This document shows positions 18,343 to 26,054 of a stretch of 64,000 nt of DNA, piece by piece. Each line of letters opens with the position of its first letter. Positions within the stretch are counted from its first letter, which is position 1. Source of the DNA: Pandoraea vervacti (GTDB taxonomy: Bacteria > Pseudomonadota > Gammaproteobacteria > Burkholderiales > Burkholderiaceae); the NCBI RefSeq assembly GCF_000934605.2, contig NZ_CP010897.2:1364001-1428000 (forward strand), given 5' to 3'. A program made the position numbers and the translations under genes. The notes beneath the pieces were generated by a model. The model was not told the origin of the DNA, did no database searches, and saw nothing but the letters and a program-made list of their open reading frames with translations.

Positions 18343-18360
18343 CGTCGGCGCAAGCCGACG
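18343..18360 (+). other. small hairpin before the DUF2059 gene
   Basis: CGTCGGC and GCCGACG with loop GCAA (18350-18353). No T-run follows, so it is probably a leader hairpin rather than a terminator for gyrA. Confidence 0.5.
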
Positions 18361-18381
18361 AACTTTGGAGTGACTATTACT

Positions 18382-18969
18382 ATGCAACGCAACGTCAAGA
18401 AGTGGATGTGGCTGCTGCTCGCAGCACCGGCAATGGCAATGGCTCAGCAGAGCGCTCCGCTTGACGCGGACAAGAAGGCAGCCATCAAGGAGCTGCTGGA
18501 CGCCATCGATGCGAACAGGCTGGTGACGGCGATCGGCGAAGGTGCACAACAGCAAGCCAAGCAACTGGCGCCGCAAGTGCTCGAACGCCAACTGGTCGAA
18601 AACAAGACGTTGAGCGATGCTCAGAAGCAAGCGATCGTGCCGACCCTGCAACAAAACTCGGTGCAGAAGCTGGTTGACGGCGCAGGCAAGGTGTTCACGA
18701 GCGACGCATTCAAGAATGACGCCGTCCAGGCTCAGTACGCCGCTTACGGCAAGAACTACACGACGGAAGAAATCAAGGGTCTGACCGCTTTCTACAAGAG
18801 CCCGGTCGGCCAGAAGTACATCAAGGTGCAGGATCAGGTTGGCCAGGAAGTGGTGGGCGGTCTGATGCAGAAGTACATGCCGCAATCGATCGACGCGACC
18901 AGCAAGCAAGCTGACGCCGAAATCGCTGCGGCTGCCAAGTCGGCGCCGAAGGCTCCGGCCAAGAAGTAA
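18382..18969 (+). CDS. DUF2059 domain-containing exported protein
   Basis: A 195-residue protein with a signal peptide (residues 1-22, MAMAQ cleavage). The mature part is helical and carries the DUF2059 pattern: IKELLDAIDANRLVTAIGEGA, a Gln-rich helix, and the end segment NYTTEEIKGLTAFYKSPVGQKYI. The C-terminus is Ala/Lys-rich (KAPAKK). GGAG lies 11 nt before ATG 18382; the longer frame from 18274 lacks a ribosome site and would lose the signal peptide. The function of the domain is unknown. It follows gyrA by 141 bp and ends at a strong terminator. Confidence 0.85.
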   Translation: MQRNVKKWMWLLLAAPAMAMAQQSAPLDADKKAAIKELLDAIDANRLVTAIGEGAQQQAKQLAPQVLERQLVENKTLSDAQKQAIVPTLQQNSVQKLVDGAGKVFTSDAFKNDAVQAQYAAYGKNYTTEEIKGLTAFYKSPVGQKYIKVQDQVGQEVVGGLMQKYMPQSIDATSKQADAEIAAAAKSAPKAPAKK

Positions 18970-19000
18970 ATTTCGGACGATCCCACCGGGATTGACCGAT

Positions 19001-19036
19001 AATGGCCGTTTGCGAGAGATCGCAAACGGCCATTTT
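19001..19036 (+). terminator. terminator after the DUF2059 gene
   Basis: A perfect 15-bp stem, AATGGCCGTTTGCGA (19001-19015) with 19020-19034, loop GAGA, then TT. It separates the DUF2059 gene from serC. Confidence 0.85.
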
Positions 19037-19206
19037 GCATTGATGGGGGCTGGCGGCAGCTTTCGCTCGGAATTTTCCGGGAAGTGCCCATCCCATGCCC
19101 GAATTACGCCAAACGCCCGCACGTCAGGGCGAACTGGCGGTATAGTTGGTCTTTGCCGCCGCCGCTCAACCGGGATCGCCCGGTCAATCGCGAGTCCTCG
19201 AAAGAC

Positions 19207-19257
19207 GTGAAACGCAAGCCGCACGGGTCAATATCCGCCGGCTTGCGTTTCACTTTT
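19207..19257 (+). promoter_or_regulatory. hairpin with T-run in the serC leader (candidate attenuator)
   Basis: GTGAAACGCAAGCCG (19207-19221) pairs perfectly with CGGCTTGCGTTTCAC (19239-19253), 17-nt loop, followed by TTTT. It lies 17 bp before the serC start codon. A terminator here would stop most transcripts before serC, so either it is an attenuator or it ends an upstream transcript. Confidence 0.6.
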
Positions 19258-19274
19258 ACTGCTGCAAAACCAAT

Positions 19275-20387
19275 ATGACGCGCGCTTTCAATTTTTCTGC
19301 CGGTCCGGCGGCATTGCCCGAGGAAGTCCTTCGTCAGGCGGCCGAGGAAATGCTCGACTGGCATGGATCCGGCATGGGCGTGATGGAAATGAGCCATCGC
19401 GGTCGCGAGTTCATGAGCATTCTGGCGCAGGCGCAGACCGACTTGCGCGAGCTGCTGGCCGTGCCGGAGAACTACCGCATTCTGTTCATGCAGGGCGGTG
19501 CGCTTGCCGAGAACGCGATTATCCCGATGAACTTGCTGGGCGGCGCCGCGGCAGGTGAGCGTCGTACGGCGGACTATGTCGTGACGGGGTCGTGGTCCGT
19601 CAAGTCGCAGAAGGAAGCGCGCAAGTATTGCGACGTCAACATCGCCGCAACGACCGAGACGGAGCATTTCACGCGGCTGCCGCAGATCGACGAATGGAAG
19701 CTGTCGAGCGACCCGGCCTACGTCCACATCTGCACGAACGAAACCATTCATGGCGTGGAGTATTTCTGGACGCCGGATCTGGCGGCTGCCGGGTTGCCGA
19801 ATGTGCCGCTCGTGGCCGACGTTTCATCTCACATCCTTTCGCGTCCGATGGACGTGTCGAAGTTCGGCGTGATGTATGGTGGCGCTCAGAAGAACATCGG
19901 GCCGTCGGGGCTGACGGTCGTGATTGTGCGCGATGATTTGCTCGGGCGCTCGCTGCCGTTTACGCCCAGCGCATTCGACTGGAAAACGGTGGCGGACAAC
20001 GATTCGATGTACAACACGCCGCCAACCTATGCGATCTACATTGCGGGGCTGGTGTTCCAGTGGCTCAAGCGCCAGGGAGGGCTGAGCGCGATGGAGGCGC
20101 TCAACAAGCAGAAGGCCGAGTTGCTGTACGGCTTTCTCGACAGCAGCGACTTCTATCGCACAGCGGTCGCACCAGACTGCCGCTCGCGCATGAACGTGCC
20201 GTTTTTCCTGCACGACGACGCGTTGAACGAAACTTTCCTGGCCGGCGCTCGCGAGCGCGGCCTGCTGCAACTCAAGGGCCACAAGTCCGTGGGGGGTATG
20301 CGCGCCTCGATCTATAACGCAATGCCGCTTGCCGGCGTCGAGGCACTGGTCGACTATCTGCGCGAATTCGAGCGCAGCCACGGCTGA
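19275..20387 (+). CDS. serC: 3-phosphoserine/phosphohydroxythreonine aminotransferase
   Basis: A 370-residue PLP enzyme that makes phosphoserine from 3-phosphohydroxypyruvate and glutamate, and also serves pyridoxal phosphate synthesis. It starts FNFSAGPAALPEEVLRQA, the canonical SerC N-terminus. The PLP lysine is in GGAQKNIGPSGLT. HEH-like and substrate-binding segments NETIHGVEYF and MNVPFFL are present. ATG 19275 was chosen because homology begins there; the frame is open to 19146. It lies 17 bp after a hairpin with a T-run. It heads the cluster serC-pheA-tyrA-aroA. Confidence 0.96.
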   Translation: MTRAFNFSAGPAALPEEVLRQAAEEMLDWHGSGMGVMEMSHRGREFMSILAQAQTDLRELLAVPENYRILFMQGGALAENAIIPMNLLGGAAAGERRTADYVVTGSWSVKSQKEARKYCDVNIAATTETEHFTRLPQIDEWKLSSDPAYVHICTNETIHGVEYFWTPDLAAAGLPNVPLVADVSSHILSRPMDVSKFGVMYGGAQKNIGPSGLTVVIVRDDLLGRSLPFTPSAFDWKTVADNDSMYNTPPTYAIYIAGLVFQWLKRQGGLSAMEALNKQKAELLYGFLDSSDFYRTAVAPDCRSRMNVPFFLHDDALNETFLAGARERGLLQLKGHKSVGGMRASIYNAMPLAGVEALVDYLREFERSHG

Positions 20388-20489
20388 CGAGGGCGATTGG
20401 CCGGCGCGACGGGTACGCCCTGCATCCTGCGATGACATCGCGCCGCGAACTGCCTGATCATGTCACATAGCAAGAAGACAATACGCTCC

Positions 20490-21572
20490 ATGGAAGACGA
20501 TCTGAACGCATCGCTGCGCCCGTTGCGCGAGAAAATCGATGCAATCGATGCGCAACTGCTCAAGTTGCTCAATCAACGTGCGGCCATTGCCCTTGAAGTC
20601 GGCGAGGTCAAGAAGCGTTTCGGCGCGCCGGTGTTCCGGCCCGAGCGTGAGTTGCAGGTGATTTCCCGGCTGCAACAAGCCAACGACGGCCCATTGTACG
20701 GCGACAATCTGGCGTCGATCTGGCGCGAAATCATGTCGGCCAGTCGCGCGCTGGAAAAGGTCATGACCGTGGCCTATCTTGGCCCGGCGGGTACGTACAG
20801 CGAGCAGGCTTCGCTGGCTTATTTCGGTCAGAGCGTGAAGGGCCTGCCATGCCCGTCGCTTGACGAGGTGTTTCGTGCGGTTGAGGCAGGCAGTGCGGAC
20901 TTCGGCGTGGTGCCCGTCGAAAACTCGACCGAAGGTGTGGTGTCCCGCACACTGGATTTGCTGCTGCAAAGTCCGTTGACCATCGGCGGCGAAGTGGCGT
21001 TGCCGATTCACCATAATCTGATGTCGCGCGCGGGTACGCTCGACGGCGTGACGCGCATCTGCTCGCACGCGCAGTCGCTGGCGCAATGCCAGCACTGGCT
21101 TACGGCTCACTTCCCGAATATCGAGCGTCAGGCGGTGTCGAGCAATGCCGAAGCCGCACGCATGGCGGCGGCCGATCCGGCCATTGCGGCCATTGCCGGA
21201 GAGGCGGCGGCGACCCAGTACGGGCTGCAAGTTGCGTTTGCGCACGTGCAGGACGATCCGCACAATCGCACCCGTTTCGTCGTGGTCGGCACGCAAGACC
21301 CGGCACCGAGCGGTCGCGATCAGACGTCGTTGATTCTGTCCGTGCCGAATCGCGCAGGCGCTGTGGTCGCATTGCTCGAACCGCTCGCCAACAACGGTGT
21401 GTCGATGACGCGCTTCGAGTCGCGTCCGGCCAAGAGCGGCGCCTGGGAGTACTATTTCTACGTCGACTTCGAAGGGCATCGCGACGACCCGAACGTCGCC
21501 AAGGCGCTCGAAGCGCTTCGTCAGAATGCCGCTTACTGCAAGGTGCTCGGGTCCTACCCGCGCTCCGCATGA
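20490..21572 (+). CDS. pheA: bifunctional chorismate mutase / prephenate dehydratase
   Basis: A 360-residue enzyme of phenylalanine synthesis. Residues 1-85 form the AroQ-type chorismate mutase (LREKIDAIDAQLLKLLNQRAAIALEVGEVK). The dehydratase domain (about 92-270) has AYLGPAGTYSEQASLAYFG, VPVENSTEGVVSRTLDLL and the TRFVVVG segment. The ACT domain follows, with the phenylalanine-binding ESRPAKSGAWEYYFYVD. I chose ATG 20490 (MEDDLN) because the family starts there; an in-frame ATG at 20460 would add ten residues. The stop overlaps a possible tyrA start. In many Burkholderia genomes hisC lies between pheA and tyrA; here it does not. Confidence 0.95.
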   Translation: MEDDLNASLRPLREKIDAIDAQLLKLLNQRAAIALEVGEVKKRFGAPVFRPERELQVISRLQQANDGPLYGDNLASIWREIMSASRALEKVMTVAYLGPAGTYSEQASLAYFGQSVKGLPCPSLDEVFRAVEAGSADFGVVPVENSTEGVVSRTLDLLLQSPLTIGGEVALPIHHNLMSRAGTLDGVTRICSHAQSLAQCQHWLTAHFPNIERQAVSSNAEAARMAAADPAIAAIAGEAAATQYGLQVAFAHVQDDPHNRTRFVVVGTQDPAPSGRDQTSLILSVPNRAGAVVALLEPLANNGVSMTRFESRPAKSGAWEYYFYVDFEGHRDDPNVAKALEALRQNAAYCKVLGSYPRSA

Positions 21573-21592
21573 CGCGCGGCGGGCGGGACACC

Positions 21593-22465
21593 ATGCGTGT
21601 GAACAAACTCGTTATCTGTGGCGTCGGTCTGATCGGCGGATCGCTCGCGCGTGCGCTTAAAGCGGCCGGCGCGGTGAAGGAAGTCGTGGGAGTGGGGCGC
21701 ACACAGACGTCGCTTGCGCGCGCTTGCGAATTGGGTGTGATCGACAGGGCTGCGGTGTCGATGGCGGACGCCGTTGCCGGCGCGGACATCGTGCTGCTCG
21801 CTGCGCCAGTGGCGCAAACGCCCGCGCTGCTCGCCGCGATCCGCCCACACCTGGGCGGCACGACGATCGTGACCGATGCAGGCAGCACGAAGTCGGACGC
21901 CGTTGCTGCCGCTCGCGCCGCGCTCGGTGACGAGGCGTGGCGTTTTGTTCCTGGACACCCGATCGCCGGTGCGGAGTTGTCGGGCGTCGATGCAGCCAAG
22001 GCCGATCTTTATCGTGATCGCCGAGTCGTCCTGTGCCCCCAACCCGGCAATCGCGGCGACGATGTTGCGCGCGTGCGGGCGATGTGGGAAGCGGCCGGTG
22101 CGCGGGTCTCCGAGATGACGCCGACGCAGCATGATCACGTGTTCGCGTCCGTGAGCCACTTGCCTCACGTGTTGTCGTACGCCTTGATTGCGCAGATTCT
22201 GGATGCGCCGGACGCCGCGTTGAAGTTCGGTTTTGCCGGGGGAGGGTTTCGCGATTTCACGCGAATCGCGGCCTCCAATCCCGAAATGTGGCGCGACATC
22301 TGCGTGGCAAATCGAGACGCCTTGCTCGCCGAACTCGATGGCTACCTCGCCACGCTCGGTTCGCTGCGTCAATTGATCGATGCCGGGGACGGCGCCGGTC
22401 TCGAGGCCGTATTCGCTCGCACCAGTCAGGCGCGAACGGACTGGGCCAAGCAACAGGAAAAGTAA
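21593..22465 (+). CDS. tyrA: prephenate/arogenate dehydrogenase
   Basis: A 290-residue NAD(P)-dependent enzyme that oxidatively decarboxylates prephenate for tyrosine. The Rossmann motif is CGVGLIGGSLARAL at residues 7-20. TDAGSTKSDAV, the VPGHPIAGAELSG substrate loop (catalytic His) and the C-terminal dimer domain (HVFASVSHLPHVLSYAL, GGGFRDFTRIAAS) are complete. ATG 21593 gives a normal N-terminus; ATG 21569 overlaps the pheA stop (ATGA) and is an alternative that adds eight residues. It shares a base with the aroA start (TAATG at 22463-22467), so translation is coupled. Confidence 0.94.
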   Translation: MRVNKLVICGVGLIGGSLARALKAAGAVKEVVGVGRTQTSLARACELGVIDRAAVSMADAVAGADIVLLAAPVAQTPALLAAIRPHLGGTTIVTDAGSTKSDAVAAARAALGDEAWRFVPGHPIAGAELSGVDAAKADLYRDRRVVLCPQPGNRGDDVARVRAMWEAAGARVSEMTPTQHDHVFASVSHLPHVLSYALIAQILDAPDAALKFGFAGGGFRDFTRIAASNPEMWRDICVANRDALLAELDGYLATLGSLRQLIDAGDGAGLEAVFARTSQARTDWAKQQEK

Positions 22466-23787
22466 TGGAAACGCTCGATCTTGGCCCGTATGGCCATGCC
22501 GAAGGCACGCTTCGACTGCCCGGCTCGAAAAGCATCTCGAACCGTGTGCTGTTGCTCGCGGCGCTTTCGCGCGGCACGACGCGCGTGCGCGAATTGCTGG
22601 CGTCGGACGACACGCAGGTCATGCTGGACGCGCTGGCCGTGCTCGGCGTCAAATGCACGCAGGTCGGCGACTCGCGTGATTTCATCGTGGAAGGTTGTGG
22701 CGGGGTATTTCCCGTGAAGGCGGCGAAGCTTTTCATGGGGAACGCGGGTACCGCGATCCGCCCGTTGACGGCGGCGCTATCGCTGAGCCATGGTGACTAT
22801 GAGGTCTCGGGCGTGGCGCGTATGCATGAGCGTCCGATCGGTGATCTGGTCGACGGCCTGCGTCAACTCGGCGCACAAATCGACTACCTCGGCAACGCCG
22901 GCTATCCCCCGCTTCACATCAAGCCGGCAAACGTAGCGGCGCCAGCGACCCCGATTCGCGTGCGCGGCGACGTGTCGAGTCAGTTTCTGACCGCGCTGCT
23001 GCTCACGCTGCCGCTATTGCCGTCAGAGACGGGGGAGATCGTCGTTGAGGTCGAAGGCGAACTGATTTCGAAGCCGTATATCGACATTACCCTGCGATTG
23101 CTGCGTCGCTTCGGTATCGATGTCCGACAGGATGGATGGTCGCGATTCACGCTGCCCGCCGCCGGCGCCGACGGCGCAAAGTACCGCAGTCCGGGAGAGA
23201 TTCGCGTCGAAGGCGATGCATCGTCAGCGTCGTACTTTCTTGCGGCCGGCGCCATCGGTGGTGGTCCGATGCGAGTCGAGGGCGTGGGCCGCGACAGCAT
23301 TCAGGGCGACGTGCGTTTCGTCGATGCGCTCGCAGCGATGGGCGCGCGCGTGACCCTGCACGACGATGCCATCGAAGTGAACGGGATCGACACACCGACC
23401 GGCAAACTGCGTGCACTGGACATGGACTTCAACCACATTCCGGACGCCGCGATGACGATTGCCGTCGCAGCGCTCTTTGCCGATGGCACGACGACGCTTC
23501 GCAATGTGGCGAGTTGGCGTGTGAAGGAAACCGACCGGCTCGCCGCGATGGCGATCGAACTGCGCAAGGTCGGTGCGACCGTGGAGGAGGGCGAGGACTA
23601 TCTTCGCGTGACGCCGCCCGCAGCGCTGACGCCGAACGCGTCCATCGACACCTACGACGATCACCGCATGGCCATGTGTTTCTCGCTCGTGAGTCTGGGG
23701 GGCGTGCCGGTGACGATCAACGATCCGAAATGTGTTGCGAAAACATTTCCGTCCTACTTCGCGGAGTTTGCCCGCGTGGCATCGTAA
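22465..23787 (+). CDS. aroA: 3-phosphoshikimate 1-carboxyvinyltransferase (EPSP synthase)
   Basis: A 440-residue enzyme joining phosphoenolpyruvate to shikimate-3-phosphate. It carries LPGSKSISNRVLLLAALS (substrate Lys and Ser), the LFMGNAGTAIRPL loop with the Gly/Ala pair seen in glyphosate-sensitive class I enzymes, DVSSQFLTALLL, and the PEP-binding DFNHIPDAAMTIAV and ETDRLAAMAIEL. The start ATG overlaps the tyrA stop by one base. It ends the aromatic operon; the next gene is on the opposite strand, 20 bp away, with no obvious terminator between. Confidence 0.97.
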   Translation: METLDLGPYGHAEGTLRLPGSKSISNRVLLLAALSRGTTRVRELLASDDTQVMLDALAVLGVKCTQVGDSRDFIVEGCGGVFPVKAAKLFMGNAGTAIRPLTAALSLSHGDYEVSGVARMHERPIGDLVDGLRQLGAQIDYLGNAGYPPLHIKPANVAAPATPIRVRGDVSSQFLTALLLTLPLLPSETGEIVVEVEGELISKPYIDITLRLLRRFGIDVRQDGWSRFTLPAAGADGAKYRSPGEIRVEGDASSASYFLAAGAIGGGPMRVEGVGRDSIQGDVRFVDALAAMGARVTLHDDAIEVNGIDTPTGKLRALDMDFNHIPDAAMTIAVAALFADGTTTLRNVASWRVKETDRLAAMAIELRKVGATVEEGEDYLRVTPPAALTPNASIDTYDDHRMAMCFSLVSLGGVPVTINDPKCVAKTFPSYFAEFARVAS

Positions 23788-23807
23788 ATCGCGCTCGCGG
23801 CGCCCTG

Positions 23808-25133
23808 TCAGCCTTGCCCCGTCATCATCTGCCAGAGCAGTACGCCGTTAAGGGCAACGATGGCGAGTGCAATGAGCCAGGCAGCGGCGAGCAACGCGCC
23901 GCGCACGCGCCATTGCCCCATGAGCGTCGCGTCGCCTGCAAAACGAACCAGCGGAATGACGGCAAACGGCAACTGCAGGCTCAGGACAACCTGACTGAGG
24001 ATGAGCAGGTTCGTCGTTTGCGCCTCGCCGCCATGACCGACGATCAGCAGGGCGGGAATCAGTGCGAGCCCGCGTGTGATGAGGGCGCGCTTCCATGGCT
24101 TCATGCGCAGATTGAGGAAACCCTCCATCGTGACCTGACCGGCGAGCGTGGCTGTGACAGTCGAGTTCAGGCCGCAGGCGAGCAGGGCGAGCGCGAACAT
24201 CATGCCCGCCCACTGGTTGCCGAGCAGGGGCGCGAGTAGCTTGTGCGCGTCGCCCAGCGATTCCACCGACGTGTTTCCGCTGGCATGGAATACGGCGGCC
24301 GCGAGGATCAACAGGGCCGCATTGACCAGAAACGCAAAACCGAGCGAGAGCGTGGTGTCCCACTGCGTTGTCCGCAGTGCGCGCTTCATCGCTGCTGGCG
24401 TGCGCTCCGGCATGGCCTCGCCACGCATCCGAAGCAGCGCCGAATGCAGATACAGGTTGTGGGGCATGACGGTCGCGCCGAGAATGCCCACCGCGAGCCA
24501 TAGCATGCCGGCTTGCGCGACGATTTCGCTGCGCGGACGCAGCCCCGAGGCGGCGGCGCCCCAGTCAGGATTGGCGAGGGCGAGTTGCGCCGCGAAACAT
24601 CCGGCGGTGAGCAGAATCAATGCAGCGACAGCGCCTTCGAGTCGGCGCTGGCCGAAGCCTTGCAGTCCCAGCATGGCGAATGCAAGCGCGCCCGCGAGGA
24701 CGACGCCGACCGGCAACGAGAGGCCGAAAAGCAGTTGCAGTGCGACCGCGCTGCCGATGATCTCGGCGAGGTCGCAGGCGATGATGGCGATCTCGCAAAG
24801 GCCCCATAACGCCAATGAAGTGCGACGGCTATACTGGGTACGTGAGAGTTGTGCGAGATCGCGACGGGTCACCAGGCCGACGCGAGCGGCCAACCATTGC
24901 AGCAATAGCGCCATGACGCTCGAGAGCAGCACCACGCTCAGCAGCGTGTAACCGTAGCGGGCCCCGCCGGCAATGGCCGTGGCCCAGTTTCCCGGATCCA
25001 TATAGCCCACGGCGATGAGGGTGCCGACCCCGGCAAATCCCATCCAGCGATGTGCCCGGCGCGGCGACCGGTCTTGCGGGACGAGGGGCGGCACCCGTTC
25101 GGGACCGACTAAGGGATAATCGCGGGTTTGCAT
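23808..25133 (-). CDS. mntH: Nramp-family divalent metal (Mn/Fe) transporter
   Basis: A 441-residue inner-membrane protein with about eleven helices. It uses the proton gradient to import Mn2+ and Fe2+. The metal-binding motif DPGNW is at residues 46-50, and the TM6 motif is MPHNLYLHS. It lies on the minus strand between aroA and cmk, which are adjacent in most Burkholderia genomes, so this is an insertion into a conserved cluster. A Fur-box-like palindrome lies 40 bp upstream of the start. Convergent with aroA, divergent from cmk. Base use resembles the neighbours. Confidence 0.93.
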   Translation of the reverse strand: MQTRDYPLVGPERVPPLVPQDRSPRRAHRWMGFAGVGTLIAVGYMDPGNWATAIAGGARYGYTLLSVVLLSSVMALLLQWLAARVGLVTRRDLAQLSRTQYSRRTSLALWGLCEIAIIACDLAEIIGSAVALQLLFGLSLPVGVVLAGALAFAMLGLQGFGQRRLEGAVAALILLTAGCFAAQLALANPDWGAAASGLRPRSEIVAQAGMLWLAVGILGATVMPHNLYLHSALLRMRGEAMPERTPAAMKRALRTTQWDTTLSLGFAFLVNAALLILAAAVFHASGNTSVESLGDAHKLLAPLLGNQWAGMMFALALLACGLNSTVTATLAGQVTMEGFLNLRMKPWKRALITRGLALIPALLIVGHGGEAQTTNLLILSQVVLSLQLPFAVIPLVRFAGDATLMGQWRVRGALLAAAWLIALAIVALNGVLLWQMMTGQG

Positions 25134-25172
25134 GGCAGTTACATTTTCAGGTGACGCGAGTGGCGTCTACAT

Positions 25173-25191
25173 CTAAATGATAATCATTATT
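25173..25191. promoter_or_regulatory. Fur box between mntH and cmk
   Basis: The 19 bp CTAAATGATAATCATTATT match the GATAATGATAATCATTATC consensus at 15 positions, including the whole central palindrome. It sits 40 bp upstream of mntH and 54 bp upstream of cmk, in an AT-rich patch. Iron control of mntH is expected; an effect on cmk is possible. Confidence 0.78.
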
Positions 25192-25244
25192 ATTTGGATG
25201 GGAAGATTTATTTTCTAATGTGTTGGATAGACAGAGACGAAGGA

Positions 25245-25940
25245 ATGCCTGATTTGACGGTGGTGGACGACTCGATTCCGGTCATTACGGTGGACGGCCC
25301 GACAGCATCCGGCAAGGGCACGGTGGCGCACCGTGTGGCCGATGAACTGGGTTTCCATTACCTCGACAGTGGCGCGCTTTACCGGTTGACCGCGCTGGCC
25401 AGCGCTCGCCACGGCATCGATCCGGACGACGTCGGCGCGCTGTCGGTGCTCGCCGAGACGTTGGACGTACGCTTCCGCGAACAGCGTGTCTGGCTGGCGG
25501 GCGAGGACGTGACGGACGCCATCCGTGCCGAAGCCATCGGCAACCGGGCCTCCGCGATTGCGGTGCACAAGGCGGTCCGGCAGGCGCTCGTGGCGCTTCA
25601 GCGAAGCTTCAAGACTGCGCCGGGCCTCGTCGCAGACGGTCGGGACATGGGGACTGTGATCTTTCCAGAAGCCGATCTGAAGGTGTTTTTGACCGCAACG
25701 CCACAGGCGCGTGCCGAGAGGCGATATAAGCAATTGATAGAAAAAGGATTTTCTGCTAACATAGACAGTCTCATGCTGGATCTTGAGGCGCGCGATGCAC
25801 GGGATCGTACCCGGGCCGAGGCGCCGCTAAGGCCGGCAGAGGGTGCGCGGGTACTCGACACATCGGGGCTGAACGTCGATCAGGCGGTGGCTCAGGTGCT
25901 CGAATGGTTCGCGCAAGTGCAGTACCCGCAAGGCGCCTGA
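25245..25940 (+). CDS. cmk: cytidylate kinase
   Basis: A 231-residue kinase that phosphorylates CMP and dCMP. The P-loop is VDGPTASGKGTVAHR, followed by LGFHYLDSGALYRLTAL. VADGRDMGTVIFP and FLTATPQARAERRYKQL are the NMP-binding and LID-region segments. ATG 25245 abuts the only good ribosome site (GAAGGA 25239-25244), so the real start may be the in-frame TTG at 25254, nine nt after that box. It precedes rpsA, as in E. coli. The upstream region is shared with mntH and holds a Fur box. Confidence 0.93.
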   Translation: MPDLTVVDDSIPVITVDGPTASGKGTVAHRVADELGFHYLDSGALYRLTALASARHGIDPDDVGALSVLAETLDVRFREQRVWLAGEDVTDAIRAEAIGNRASAIAVHKAVRQALVALQRSFKTAPGLVADGRDMGTVIFPEADLKVFLTATPQARAERRYKQLIEKGFSANIDSLMLDLEARDARDRTRAEAPLRPAEGARVLDTSGLNVDQAVAQVLEWFAQVQYPQGA

Positions 25941-26054
25941 CCGGATGTTTCATGCAGTCATTCGGCAAGGCTTTGTTTAACCTTTAACCCAACCGTTGCA
26001 CGTTGTCGTCAGCCTCCCTCGGGCAGATGAGCGTCAGCGGCGTAATCCACTTTT

